Below are positions 25,639-34,399 of a stretch of 64,000 nucleotides of DNA, piece by piece (within the stretch, counting starts at the first letter, position 1; every line of letters begins with the position of its first letter). Origin of the DNA: Ancylobacter vacuolatus. Lineage in GTDB: Bacteria > Pseudomonadota > Alphaproteobacteria > Rhizobiales > Xanthobacteraceae. Where the stretch lies: the NCBI RefSeq assembly GCF_030813595.1, contig NZ_JAUSUH010000009.1, positions 62,001 through 126,000 on the forward strand, given 5' to 3'. A program made the position numbers and the translations under genes. Below the pieces are notes generated by a model that did not search any database, was not told where the DNA came from, and saw only the letters and a program-made list of their open reading frames with translations.

Positions 25639-26118
25639 TTGGACAAGCTGGATCGGCTGATACACACATTTCTGCTTTGGGCCATCGGCGCGCTGATGTT
25701 CGCCATGATGGGCGTGACCTTCGCGCAGGTGATCTCCCGTTATGTCTTCGAGAATTCGCTGAGCTGGTCCGAAGAACTGGGCCGCTACATCTTTGTCTGG
25801 ATCACCTTCCTCGGCATGGCGGCCGCCTTCCAGTCCAAGGCGCATATCGCGCTGGACTTCCTGGTGTCGCTGCTGCCGGCCAGGCCCTCGCGCGGGCTGG
25901 TGATACTGAACACAGTGCTGGTCGGCGTGGTCGGGCTGGCGCTGGTCGTCGGCGGCCTGTCGCTGATCAAGTTCGGCCTGCACCAGCGCAGCGCCGCCCT
26001 CGGCCTGCCCATGTACTATGTCTACACGGTCATCCCGTTCAGCGGGGCCGCGTTGCTGTACTTCGCCCTGCGCGCGACCTGGAAGAACATGACCTCCGGC
26101 GGAGAGATCGCCTCATGA
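25639..26118 (+). CDS. TRAP transporter small permease (DctQ family)
   Basis: 159 aa with four membrane helices (about residues 12-32, 46-66, 86-106 and 127-147), the usual DctQ layout. The conserved W(S)EELGRYIFVWITFLG segment is present. The only workable start is TTG at 25639, nine bases after GGGAG; no ATG fits before the first helix. The stop overlaps the large permease start (ATGA), ensuring equal amounts of the two membrane subunits. Works with the DctP-type binding protein and the DctM-type permease. Confidence 0.9.
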   Translation: MDKLDRLIHTFLLWAIGALMFAMMGVTFAQVISRYVFENSLSWSEELGRYIFVWITFLGMAAAFQSKAHIALDFLVSLLPARPSRGLVILNTVLVGVVGLALVVGGLSLIKFGLHQRSAALGLPMYYVYTVIPFSGAALLYFALRATWKNMTSGGEIAS

Positions 26119-27383
26119 TTGCCCTTCTCCTCTTCGGCGGCTTCGCGCTGTTTCTCATCCTCGGCGTTCCCGTCGCCTTCGGCATCGCCCTCGCCTCGCT
26201 GGGCGCCATCCTCTATCAGGGCTACCCGATGGCGCTGTTCGGCCAGAGGCTGTTCACCTCGGTGGATTCCTTCCCGCTGATGGCGATCCCGCTGTTCATG
26301 CTGGCCGGCTCGCTGATGGGCCATGGCGGCATCACGCGGCGCATCATCAATCTGGCGCTGGCGCTGGTCGGCAACATCCGCGGCAGCCTCGCCCATGTCG
26401 TCACCACAAGCGGCGTCATCATGGGCGGCGTCTCCGGCTCGGGCGTGGCGGATGTCGCGGCGCTGGGCTCGGTGATGATCCCGGAGATGAAGAAGCGCAA
26501 TTACGATGCCGGCTTCTCCGCCGCGCTGGTCGCCTCCTCAGGTAGTCTGGCGCTGATCCTGCCGCCGAGCATCGCCATCATCATCTATGGCGTGTCCAAC
26601 CAGGCCTCGATCGGCGACCTGTTCCTCGCCGCCATCGCCCCAGGCATCCTGATCGGCCTCGGCTTCGCGCTCTATTCCTATTTCTACGCCGTCCGGCACG
26701 GCTATCCCATTGAGGGCCGGGTGAGCGGGGCCGAGAAGTGGAAGCGCTTCAAGGAGGCGAGCTGGGCGCTGATGATGCCGGTCATCATCATCGGCGGCAT
26801 CCGCATGGGTGTGTTCACCCCCACCGAAGGCGGCGCCGTGGTCGCGGTCTATGCCTTCCTGGTCGGGCTGTTCGTCTACAAGGAATTCACCCTCGCCGAC
26901 ATTCCCAAGATCTGCATCGAGGCCGCCATCGCCACGGCGGTGATCGCCGCGATCATCGCCGCGACCTCGCTGTTCGGCTGGCTGCTGACCAATGCACGGC
27001 TGCCGCAGACCATCGCCGGCGCCATTCTCGGCCTGACCGAGAACAAGATCCTGCTGCTGCTGCTGATCAACATCATGCTGCTGGTGGTCGGCATGTTCCT
27101 CGACAGCGGCCCGGCGATCCTCTTGATGACGCCGATCCTCGGCCCCGTCGCGGCGCATCTGGATGTGGACCCGGTGCAGTTCGGCCTGGTCATGGTGATC
27201 AACCTCACCATCGGCCTGCTCACGCCACCCGTGGGCACCGCGCTCTACCTCGCCAGCAGCATCTCCGGCGTGCCGGTCATGAAGCTGTCCAAGGCCATGC
27301 TGCCCTTCATCGGCATCATGCTGGCGGTGCTGGCGCTTGTCACCTATGTGCCCGGCTTCACCAGCTGGGCGCTGTCGAACTAA
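26115..27383 (+). CDS. TRAP transporter large permease (DctM family)
   Basis: 422 aa. The start is the ATG at 26115 that overlaps the DctQ stop; the open frame running upstream to 25677 is a shadow. It is highly hydrophobic with about 11-12 helices. Family blocks include MAIPLFMLAGSLMGHGGI, VTTSGVIMGGVSGSGVADVAALG and LVMVINLTIGLLTPPVGTALY. This is the Na+-coupled transport subunit that carries the substrate across the inner membrane. With its partners it is inferred to import a four-carbon sugar acid for the OtnK/OtnC enzymes. Confidence 0.93.
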   Translation: MIALLLFGGFALFLILGVPVAFGIALASLGAILYQGYPMALFGQRLFTSVDSFPLMAIPLFMLAGSLMGHGGITRRIINLALALVGNIRGSLAHVVTTSGVIMGGVSGSGVADVAALGSVMIPEMKKRNYDAGFSAALVASSGSLALILPPSIAIIIYGVSNQASIGDLFLAAIAPGILIGLGFALYSYFYAVRHGYPIEGRVSGAEKWKRFKEASWALMMPVIIIGGIRMGVFTPTEGGAVVAVYAFLVGLFVYKEFTLADIPKICIEAAIATAVIAAIIAATSLFGWLLTNARLPQTIAGAILGLTENKILLLLLINIMLLVVGMFLDSGPAILLMTPILGPVAAHLDVDPVQFGLVMVINLTIGLLTPPVGTALYLASSISGVPVMKLSKAMLPFIGIMLAVLALVTYVPGFTSWALSN

Positions 27384-27442
27384 CCCCGCTGACGGCCGGC
27401 GCCGCTGCGGTGCCGGCCCTCATCCATCGCGTGGAGAAGAAG

Positions 27443-28081
27443 ATGAGCGCGAATTCCAGAGCCGAATTGCTTTGCGCCCTGTGCAAGAGCCTGTTCGAGC
27501 GCGGCTATAGCGTCGGCGGCGCCGGCAATGTGTCGGTGCGGCTGGAGGAAGGCGGCTTTCTCGTCACGCCGACGGGCGGCAGCCTCGGGCGCCTCTCCCC
27601 CGGCGCGTTAGCGCGGATCGACGGCGATGGCCAGCCGGTGCTGGGGCCGAAGCCGTCAAAGGAATTCGCCTTCCATCTCGCTTTGTTCGAGGCGCGGCCG
27701 GAGGCGGGGGCGATCGTGCATCTGCACTCCACCTATCTCACCGCCCTGTCCTGCCTTGAGGACCTGCCGACCGACAACGCCCTGCGCCCCTTCACGCCCT
27801 ATTACGTGATGCGCGCCGGCTATATGCCGGTCATTCCCTATTACCGGCCGGGCGCGGCGGAAATCGCCCGCGACCTCGCCATCGCGGCCCGGGCGCACCC
27901 GGTCAACGCCTTCCTGCTCGCCTCGCATGGCGTGGTGGTGCTGGGCAAGGACCTCGAAGACGCGGTCAACAATGCGGAAGAGCTGGAAGAGACCGCCCGC
28001 CTCGCCTTCCTGCTGCGCGGCGAGAAGATCCGTTACCTAACGGCAGACGAGATCGCCGAACTGCGCGCCATGGCACGCTAG
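27443..28081 (+). CDS. otnC: 3-oxo-tetronate 4-phosphate decarboxylase (class II aldolase/adducin family)
   Basis: 212 aa from the ATG at 27443, with GGAG at 27432-27435. Class II aldolase fold: GGAGNVSVRL and TPTGGSLGRL phosphate-loop region, the catalytic acid in PSKEFAFH (Glu), and zinc ligands in IVHLHSTY and LLASHGVVVLG. Its length and pattern match OtnC/YgbL rather than L-fuculose-phosphate aldolase. In the known pathway OtnC decarboxylates 3-oxotetronate 4-phosphate to dihydroxyacetone phosphate and CO2. It is the last gene of the operon and is followed by a strong terminator. Confidence 0.85.
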   Translation: MSANSRAELLCALCKSLFERGYSVGGAGNVSVRLEEGGFLVTPTGGSLGRLSPGALARIDGDGQPVLGPKPSKEFAFHLALFEARPEAGAIVHLHSTYLTALSCLEDLPTDNALRPFTPYYVMRAGYMPVIPYYRPGAAEIARDLAIAARAHPVNAFLLASHGVVVLGKDLEDAVNNAEELEETARLAFLLRGEKIRYLTADEIAELRAMAR

Positions 28082-28105
28082 AGCGTTTTATCAATAAGCC
28101 GGCAA

Positions 28106-28133
28106 AAGACCGGCGCCGGATGGCGCCGGTCTT
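28106..28133. terminator. Bidirectional intrinsic terminator between convergent operons
   Basis: A perfect 12-bp stem (AAGACCGGCGCC and its complement) with a GGAT loop, followed by CTCATTTT on the plus strand. It serves both the tetronate operon and the minus-strand proline-racemase-family gene, which ends at 28160. Confidence 0.85.
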
Positions 28134-28159
28134 CTCATTTTCGCAAAGCGTCGTGGGCG

Positions 28160-29173
28160 TCAGGCGACCAGGAAGCCGGCGCCGACCGGGTCCTTGCGGT
28201 CGATCAGCCAGCGCGCGGTGCCGAGCAGGCCGGCCGTGCCCTTCACCGTCGGGCGCACGGCGCGCACATCGTTGAGACGGGTCTCGCCGATCAGCTCGCC
28301 CTCGAAGGTGCCGGTGCCGAGCAGGCCCTCGGAGGTGATCGGCTGGTTGAGCCCGATCACGCCGCGCGCCTCGAACATCGCCATCATCGCGCTGGTGCCG
28401 GTGCCGCCGGGGGAGCGGTCGAGCTGGCCGGCGCTGAACACATGCACATTCTTGTACAGCGCGCCCGCAATGGTCGGCTCGTGCCAGAAGGTGACGAAGT
28501 TGAAATTGTTGATATGGCCGGCGGTGGGGTGCTGGATCTTCACCTTCTCGCGGATCGCCTCGCGGGCGAGAATGCCGAGGCGGGAGAGCTCCGAGCCGTT
28601 CTCCGGGCCGATCTTCAGCGCCGTGCCGCGCAGGTCGATAATGCCGAAATAATTGCCGCCCCAGACGATGTCGGCCTTCAGCGCGCCGACACCCGGCAGG
28701 TCGAACGCCACATCCTGCGCCGCGACATAGGCCGGCACGTTCTCGAAGCGCGTCCACAGCACCTCGTCGCCCTGCGTGGCCACTTCCGCCTGCACCAGCC
28801 CGGCGGTGGTCTCGAAGCGGATCTTGGTGAGGCCGTCTTCCGAGCGGCGCACGAAGCCGTGCGCAACCATCGCCATGGCGACCGCGATCGTGCCGTGGCC
28901 GCACATGTGCGAATACTGCGTGCCGTCGATATAGATCAGGCCGGCGTCATAGTCGGGCGAGGAAGGCGGGGTGAGGAACACGCCGAACATGTCGCGATGG
29001 CCGCGCGGCTCGCGCATCAGCGCGGTGCGCACCCAGTCGTAATTGGCTTCCAGGAAGGCGCGCTTCTCCAGGATGGTGGAGCCGGCGGGATAGGGAATGC
29101 CGCTATGGATGATGCAGAGCGGCTCACCCTCGGTGTGGGTGTAAATAACGTCGAAACTATCCTGCTTGCGCAT
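28160..29173 (-). CDS. Proline racemase-family protein lacking the second catalytic cysteine
   Basis: 337 aa, proline racemase / hydroxyproline epimerase / trans-3-hydroxyproline dehydratase superfamily. The first catalytic Cys is present in YSHMCGHGT (Cys91). The second motif, normally DRSPCGTGT, reads DRSPGGTGT, so Gly256 replaces the Cys that is the other acid/base in epimerases and is kept even in dehydratases. The remaining fold motifs, such as GGNYFGIIDLRG, look intact. It sits 19 bp downstream of a Pot-type ABC operon and is probably co-transcribed with it, suggesting it acts on the imported compound. A classical two-base racemase is unlikely; its reaction is unknown. Confidence 0.82.
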   Translation of the reverse strand: MRKQDSFDVIYTHTEGEPLCIIHSGIPYPAGSTILEKRAFLEANYDWVRTALMREPRGHRDMFGVFLTPPSSPDYDAGLIYIDGTQYSHMCGHGTIAVAMAMVAHGFVRRSEDGLTKIRFETTAGLVQAEVATQGDEVLWTRFENVPAYVAAQDVAFDLPGVGALKADIVWGGNYFGIIDLRGTALKIGPENGSELSRLGILAREAIREKVKIQHPTAGHINNFNFVTFWHEPTIAGALYKNVHVFSAGQLDRSPGGTGTSAMMAMFEARGVIGLNQPITSEGLLGTGTFEGELIGETRLNDVRAVRPTVKGTAGLLGTARWLIDRKDPVGAGFLVA

Positions 29174-29192
29174 CGCGAAGGCTCCGTTGGAC

Positions 29193-29987
29193 TTAGGGCT
29201 GTTGGCGCTCGGACAGCATGTCGAGGCCGATCAGCAGATCGAGAAGGATGATGACGAGCGCAGCCGCGACGATGGTGATCGCGGACACCGCCGCGATCGT
29301 GGGATCGATCGTGTACTGCACGTAGTTGAACATCTTCACCGGGATGGTGTTGAGCGCCGACGTCGTGTTGAAGATCGACAGTTCAACGTTGATCCAGGAG
29401 GAGATGAAGGCGAGAAGCGCGCCGGAGACGATGCCGCCGCGGATCTGCGGCAGCACCACCAGGAAGAAGGTGGCGAGCGGCGTGCCGCCGAGGTCCATCG
29501 AGGCTTCTTCCAGCGCCCGCTGCTCCGGCGTCAGCAGCGGCAGCACCGAGCGCAGCACGAAGGGCATGACGATGACGACATGGCCGACGAGGAGCGCCTC
29601 GAAGGAGCGCGCCAGCCCGAAATCGGTGCCGAACTGCAGCAGCGCCGCGCCGAGCACGACATAGGGCAGCACGAGGGGCGACATCAGCAGCGAGGCCGCC
29701 GCCGCCCGCCCGGCGAAGACGTAGCGCGCCAAAGCGAGGCTCGCCGGCACCGCCAGCAGCACCGCCACCCCGGTCGCCGCCAGCGCCAGCAGGGTCGAGG
29801 TGATGAAGGCCGAGACATAGGACGGGTCGTCGAACAGCACGCCGAACCATTTCAGCGTCAGCCCCTGCGGGGGAAAGGCGAGGTAGCTCGTCTCCGTCAG
29901 CGACGCCCCGATGATCACCACCAGCGGCAGCACCAGATAGGCCATGGCGGCGAGCGCGACGATGCGGATGAGAAGGCGCGCGATCAT
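29193..29987 (-). CDS. ABC transporter permease, PotC-like
   Basis: 264 aa starting at the ATG at 29987, preceded by GGAGG and overlapping the PotB-like stop by 4 bp. Six membrane helices and the EAA loop (ALEEASMDLGGTPLATFFLVVLPQIRGG without interruption) identify it as a binding-protein-dependent permease of the PotC/spermidine-putrescine class. It pairs with the PotB-like subunit and the PotA-like ATPase. The substrate is inferred only from company: a small cationic or amino-acid-like compound handled by the downstream proline-racemase-family enzyme. Confidence 0.9.
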   Translation of the reverse strand: MIARLLIRIVALAAMAYLVLPLVVIIGASLTETSYLAFPPQGLTLKWFGVLFDDPSYVSAFITSTLLALAATGVAVLLAVPASLALARYVFAGRAAAASLLMSPLVLPYVVLGAALLQFGTDFGLARSFEALLVGHVVIVMPFVLRSVLPLLTPEQRALEEASMDLGGTPLATFFLVVLPQIRGGIVSGALLAFISSWINVELSIFNTTSALNTIPVKMFNYVQYTIDPTIAAVSAITIVAAALVIILLDLLIGLDMLSERQQP

Positions 29988-30832
29988 GCCGCCCTCCTTC
30001 CGCGCTCGCCGACACGGCCGGCGAGGGTGACGAGAACCAGCGTCAGCACCAGCAGCGTCACGCTCAGCGCGCCGCCATAATGGAAGTCGAACACCGAGGA
30101 ATATTGCTGGAAGATCAGCATGGAGAAGACGGTGATCTGCCCGCCCGAGAGCAAGGCCGGCGTCACATAGGCGCTCACCGCTAAGGCGAACACCATGATG
30201 GCGCCGGAGACCGCGCCCGGCAGGCACAGCGGCAGGGTGACGAACCAGAAGGTGCGCGCCGGCCCGACGCCGAGATCGGCCGAGGCATCCTCCAGCGCGG
30301 TATCGATCTTGGCCAGCGCATTGCCGACCGAGAGCACCACGAAGGGCATGAGGATGTAGACCATGCCGATCAATATGCCGGTCTCGGTGCCGAGAAATCG
30401 GATCGGACGCTCGGTGAGCCCCATCCCCATCAGCCCCTGATTGACGAGGCCGGTGCGGCCCAGCAGCACCATCCAGCCAAAGGAGCGCACGATGTTGGAG
30501 GTGAACAGCGGCACGACGATGAGAATGACACAGGCCCGCCGCCAGCTGCGCCAGCGCACGATCCGCACCAGGTACCAGGCCAGAGGAAAGCCGATCAGCA
30601 GGCACAGCGCCGTGGTGGCGAGCGCGATGCGGAACGTCACCCACAGCACGTCCCAATGATACTGGTCGAGCAGGATGCGGGCATAGTGGGCGAAGGTCAG
30701 CCCGCCCTCGTCGGTGGTGAAGCTGGCGAGCGCCACCACCGCCATCGGCGCCAGGAAGAAGGCGGCGAAAAAGGCCAGCGGCGCGAACAGCAGCAGCGCC
30801 AGTGTCGTGCGGGGCGCGATCACGGCACTCAC
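29984..30832 (-). CDS. ABC transporter permease, PotB-like
   Basis: 282 aa with six predicted membrane helices. The N-terminal helix is at about residues 10-34, and the EAA loop reads ALEDASADLGVGPARTFWFVTLPLCLPGA. It has the PotB pattern of a longer periplasmic loop after helix 1. It overlaps the ATPase gene upstream and the PotC-like gene downstream, each by ATGA, so the membrane subunits are translationally coupled. Confidence 0.9.
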   Translation of the reverse strand: MSAVIAPRTTLALLLFAPLAFFAAFFLAPMAVVALASFTTDEGGLTFAHYARILLDQYHWDVLWVTFRIALATTALCLLIGFPLAWYLVRIVRWRSWRRACVILIVVPLFTSNIVRSFGWMVLLGRTGLVNQGLMGMGLTERPIRFLGTETGILIGMVYILMPFVVLSVGNALAKIDTALEDASADLGVGPARTFWFVTLPLCLPGAVSGAIMVFALAVSAYVTPALLSGGQITVFSMLIFQQYSSVFDFHYGGALSVTLLVLTLVLVTLAGRVGERGRRAA

Positions 30833-31872
30833 TCCGCGATCAGGTGCAGCGCGGCGGGGCGCAGGCCGATTGTCACAGTGCTGCCGGGCGTGAGCTCGGC
30901 CCCGGACATGCCGAGCCGCGCCACTTTCAAAAGCAGCACGCCGCAGCGCACGAACAGCGTGGTGAGCGGGCCGATCGCCAGCACCTCCTCGACGATGCCG
31001 GGAAAGGTGGCGAGATCGTCCGGCACCGGCCCGTCGACGAGGACGATGTCCTCCGGCCTGGCCATGGCGAAGCGCATGCCGGCGGCGGCCGGCAGTTCCG
31101 CCCCGCCAAGGGCGAGCCGCGCCCGCCCCGGCCCGGCCGGTTCCAGCGGAATGAGGTTCGGCTCGCCGACGAATTCGGCGACGAAGCGGGTCGCCGGCGC
31201 CCGGTAGATCGCCTCCGGCGTGCCGGTCTGCTCGATGCGCCCGGCATGCATCACCACGATCCGGTCGGCCATCGCCATCGCCTCCTCCTGGTCGTGGGTG
31301 ACGAAGATGAAGGCGATGCCGAGCTTTTCCTGGATGTGCTTCAGCTCGATCTGCATGCGCCGGCGCAGCTTGAGGTCGAGCGCGGAGAGTGGTTCGTCGA
31401 GCAGCAGCAGCTTGGGCCGGTTGACGATGGCGCGCGCCAGCGCCACGCGCTGCTGCTGGCCGCCGGAAAGCGCACGCGGCAGCCGCGTGCCCATCTCCTC
31501 CAGCCCGACCAGCGCCAAGGCCTCGCGCGCCCTCGCCTGCGCCTCGCGGCGGCCCACCCCGGCACGGCGCGGGCCATAGGCGACATTGTCGGCGACGCTC
31601 ATATGCGGAAACAGCGCGTAGCTCTGGAACACCGTGTTCAGCGGCCGGCGATAGGGCGGCGCGCGGGTGATGTCTTCGTCCTCGATGCGGATGCGGCCGG
31701 CATCGGGGGTGAGGAAGCCGGCGATGCAGCGCAGCAGCGTGGTCTTGCCGCAGCCGCTCGGTCCCAGCAGGGCGATGAACTCGCCGGCTTCGACCGCGAG
31801 GTCGACCTCGACCAGCGCCCGGTGCGCGGCGAAGTTCTTCGAGACGGCGTCGATGGACAGAAGTGGCGGCAC
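30829..31872 (-). CDS. ABC transporter ATP-binding protein, PotA-like
   Basis: 347 aa from GTG at 31872, which follows GAGG by 9 bases and places the family start (PPLLSIDAVSKNF) at the N-terminus; an ATG at 31971 would add 33 residues without homology. Walker A is GPSGCGKTT (37-45), signature LSGGQQQRVALARA, Walker B LLLLDEPLSALD, and the switch His lies in FVTHDQEEAM. The C-terminal TOBE region (~ residues 240-345) is typical of PotA/FbpC/MalK-type importers. It energises the PotB-PotC-like channel. It lies 198 bp downstream of the binding-protein gene, across a terminator-like hairpin. Confidence 0.88.
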   Translation of the reverse strand: MPPLLSIDAVSKNFAAHRALVEVDLAVEAGEFIALLGPSGCGKTTLLRCIAGFLTPDAGRIRIEDEDITRAPPYRRPLNTVFQSYALFPHMSVADNVAYGPRRAGVGRREAQARAREALALVGLEEMGTRLPRALSGGQQQRVALARAIVNRPKLLLLDEPLSALDLKLRRRMQIELKHIQEKLGIAFIFVTHDQEEAMAMADRIVVMHAGRIEQTGTPEAIYRAPATRFVAEFVGEPNLIPLEPAGPGRARLALGGAELPAAAGMRFAMARPEDIVLVDGPVPDDLATFPGIVEEVLAIGPLTTLFVRCGVLLLKVARLGMSGAELTPGSTVTIGLRPAALHLIAE

Positions 31873-32009
31873 AGGGGTGTCCTCGCGGGAGAGCGGACGG
31901 CGCGGCAAAGGGTGGCCGTCCGAAGTCGGCGAAGCCAGATTACGCCAGAGCCGGCGCGCTGGGGCCATCACGGCCGCCCGGCACGGAAAAGCTCGGCATG
32001 GGTGAGGAG

Positions 32010-32054
32010 AAAACCCCGCCCGGAAGCCTCGGCTAGAAGCCTCGCCCGGGCGGG
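32010..32054 (-). terminator. Partial terminator between the Pot-type binding-protein gene and the ATPase gene
   Basis: The 9-bp arms CCCGCCCGG (32015-32023) and CCGGGCGGG (32046-32054) are followed on the minus strand by GGTTTT. The loop contains a duplicated GAAGCCTCG. Located just after the binding-protein stop, it should cap most transcripts there and let a minority continue into the ATPase and permease genes. Confidence 0.6.
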
Positions 32055-32070
32055 TGCGTTGGTTCGCGCG

Positions 32071-33111
32071 CTATTTGCGGGCGATCTCGCGGTTCCAGGT
32101 GTCGACCAGCTCGGCGCGCTTGGCGTTCACCTCGGTCCAGTTCAGCAGATAGAGCGTCTCCACCGAGCCCTTCGCGCCCCAGGGCAGCTTGGCGGCGGTC
32201 TCGGGCGACACGTTCACGCCCTTCACCGACGGGCCGAGGAACAGCTTTTCGGCCAGGCACTGCGAGGCGGCCGGCGTCAGCGCGGTGTCGATGAACTTCT
32301 GCGCCATCTCAGCGCGCGGCGCGTTCTTCACGAGATGCAGGCGGGCATCGGTGGCCCACACGCCCTCCTTCGGCACGGTGAAGCCGATCGGCAGACCCTT
32401 GGCGGCAAGGTCGAAGGCGCCGACATTGAAATGCGCGCCGATGATCGCCTCGCTGCTCTGGAAGGCATTGGAAGCCGCGCCCGAGGAATCGAAGAACAGC
32501 GCCGGCTTCAGCTCCTTGATTTTGGCGAAGACCGGGGCGAAATCGCCGGCCGGGGCGTTCCAGATCTTGTGCAGGAAGAACAGGAACGGCACGCCGGAGG
32601 AATTGGCCGGCGAGGGAATCGTCACCGCGTCGGCATATTCCGGCTTCCAGAGGTCATTCCAGGACGTCGGCGCCTGCGGGATTTCCTTGGTGTTGTAGGT
32701 GAGGCCGAGCGAATAATAGCCGGTGCCGACGGCATAGGTGCCGTTGGCATTGCTATAGACCGCCTGCGGCAGGGCGTCCTTCAGGTTGGGCACGCCCTTT
32801 TCGGTAATCGGCGCCAGCACGCCGGCGGCTTCCGCCAGCTCGCTCACGCCGCCATCCATCCAGGCGACGTCGATGGTCGGGGCGTCCTTCTGCTGCTGCA
32901 GCTTGGCGAGGGTGACGGTGGAGGTGCCGACCTCAGGCACCACCGCGACGCCCGTCGCCTTGGTGAAGGGATCGGCGACGCAGGCCTTGAAGGCGTCGCC
33001 CCAATTGCCGCCATACCAGGCGACATGGAGAGCCTCCTGCGCCGATGCCGGCGCGATGGCGGCGGCCAGCGCGAGCGCCGAGGCCGTAACAAGACCGGGT
33101 AAGCGTGCCAT
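32071..33111 (-). CDS. ABC transporter substrate-binding protein, PotD-like
   Basis: 346 aa from the ATG at 33111, preceded by GGGAG at 8-base spacing; the much longer open frame upstream is antisense to the chemosensory receptor. A Sec signal ends at APASAQEA (~residue 24). The mature part has the polyamine/iron class fold (LHVAWYGGNWGDAFKACVADPF ... GTGYYSLGLTYNTKEI, written in two pieces). It is the first gene of the minus-strand ABC operon and is divergent from an AraC-type regulator across an 87-bp gap. Its ligand is not predictable; polyamine, an opine or a hydroxyproline derivative are all possible. Confidence 0.88.
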   Translation of the reverse strand: MARLPGLVTASALALAAAIAPASAQEALHVAWYGGNWGDAFKACVADPFTKATGVAVVPEVGTSTVTLAKLQQQKDAPTIDVAWMDGGVSELAEAAGVLAPITEKGVPNLKDALPQAVYSNANGTYAVGTGYYSLGLTYNTKEIPQAPTSWNDLWKPEYADAVTIPSPANSSGVPFLFFLHKIWNAPAGDFAPVFAKIKELKPALFFDSSGAASNAFQSSEAIIGAHFNVGAFDLAAKGLPIGFTVPKEGVWATDARLHLVKNAPRAEMAQKFIDTALTPAASQCLAEKLFLGPSVKGVNVSPETAAKLPWGAKGSVETLYLLNWTEVNAKRAELVDTWNREIARK

Positions 33112-33198
33112 GTTGTTGTCTCCCCTCATGTGCAGGCAAGGGCCAGTGTCGTCGCCTGACGCAGCGTTGGCTTGCAGGATCGGGCCAGAAACTTTGAT

Positions 33199-34254
33199 AT
33201 GAGCGACATGAACTCTGCGCCATCCCTCGCCCCGCGCCCCGACGACGAGCCCCCCGCCGTGCCGGGCCGGCTGTCGCCGCTGCGCGTCGGCTTCGTGCTG
33301 CTCGACCAGTTCACCCTCGCCGCCTTTGGCGGGCTGATCGACGCGCTGCGGCTCGCCGCCGACCATGGCGGGCGCAGCCGGCAGATCCACGCCTCCTGGA
33401 CGGTGATGAGCCTCGACGGCACCCCGCGCCGGGCCAGCTGCGGCGTGGTGATCTCCGACAGCGCGCCGCTGCTCGATCCGGCCCAGTTCGACTATATCGC
33501 CGTGTGCGGCGGCAATGACTATCTCAATGAGCACCCGCCGGCGGCGCTGCTCGACTATCTGCGCCGCGCTGCCGCCTGCCGGGCGCGGCTGATCGGCGTG
33601 TGCACCGGCACCTTCGCCATCGCCCAGGCCGGGCTGGCGGCCAAGCGCACCGTGTGCATCCACTGGAACGTGCTGGAGGCGTTCCAGGCGCAGTTTCCGA
33701 CGCTCACCGCCGTGACCGACAAGCTCTTCGTCGACGAGGGCGATCTGCTCTCCTGCGCCGGCTCCACGGCGGCGATCGATCTCGGCCTCTATCTCGTCAC
33801 CCGCCATTGCGGGGCGGCCAAGGCCAACCAGGCGGTACGGCACATGATGCTGCAGGGCATGCGTCCGCCCTCGCTGCCGCAGCCGCATTTCGTCGCCGAT
33901 CTCGCCCGCGTCACCGATGCGCGGGTGCATCAGGCGGTGCATTTCATGGAGCAGCGGCTGGACGATCCCCCCTCGATGGAGGCCATTGCCCGCTATGTCG
34001 GCTGTTCCACCCGCCAGCTGGAACGCGCTTTCGGCGCGACGCTCGGCATCGCCCCGGCGGCCTTCCAGCGGCAGCTGCGCACCCATTATGCCTGCTGGAT
34101 GCTGGAGAACAGCCCGCGCAGCATCACCGAGATCGCCTTTGACTGCGGCTTCTCGGATGCGGCGCATTTCTCGCGCGAGTTCCGCAATGCGCTGGGCGCC
34201 TCGCCGAGGCAGTACCGCAGCGCACGGCTGGCGGCGCGCAAGGCCTCCGCCTGA
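33199..34254 (+). CDS. GlxA-type AraC-family regulator (DJ-1/PfpI domain plus AraC DNA-binding domain)
   Basis: 351 aa. The ATG at 33199 is preferred over a TTG nine codons earlier. The N-terminal DJ-1/PfpI-like domain (~25-200) retains the nucleophile-elbow sequence [13 protein letters not shown]. The C-terminal AraC domain (~230-340) has two helix-turn-helix units ([20 protein letters not shown] and [20 protein letters not shown]). Proteins of this build regulate catabolism of arginine, carnitine, glycine-betaine and other quaternary amines. Being divergent from the PotD-like gene, it very probably activates that operon. Confidence 0.9.
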   Translation: MSDMNSAPSLAPRPDDEPPAVPGRLSPLRVGFVLLDQFTLAAFGGLIDALRLAADHGGRSRQIHASWTVMSLDGTPRRASCGVVISDSAPLLDPAQFDYIAVCGGNDYLNEHPPAALLDYLRRAAACRARLIGVCTGTFAIAQAGLAAKRTVCIHWNVLEAFQAQFPTLTAVTDKLFVDEGDLLSCAGSTAAIDLGLYLVTRHCGAAKANQAVRHMMLQGMRPPSLPQPHFVADLARVTDARVHQAVHFMEQRLDDPPSMEAIARYVGCSTRQLERAFGATLGIAPAAFQRQLRTHYACWMLENSPRSITEIAFDCGFSDAAHFSREFRNALGASPRQYRSARLAARKASA

Positions 34255-34399
34255 CTTTGTGCGGAACCCTTTGCCGCCGGCCGACTTTAACCCTCTGGCG
34301 CGATCATCGGCGGCCACAGGCGGGGGCGTTGCGCCCGCCGGTGGGCCATCGCACAGTGCGGGCCGCAACGAAAAATGGGCCGACGATCCAGAGGGCGGC
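34255..34399. promoter_or_regulatory. Probable promoter region of the chemosensory operon
   Basis: 145 bp without a credible gene. All eleven downstream genes are closely spaced or overlapping, so the main promoter should be here. A GC-rich inverted repeat GGCGGG/CCCGCC around 34320-34341 is visible. GAGGG at 34391-34395 is the likely ribosome site of the receptor gene. No sigma-specific box could be assigned. Confidence 0.35.
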
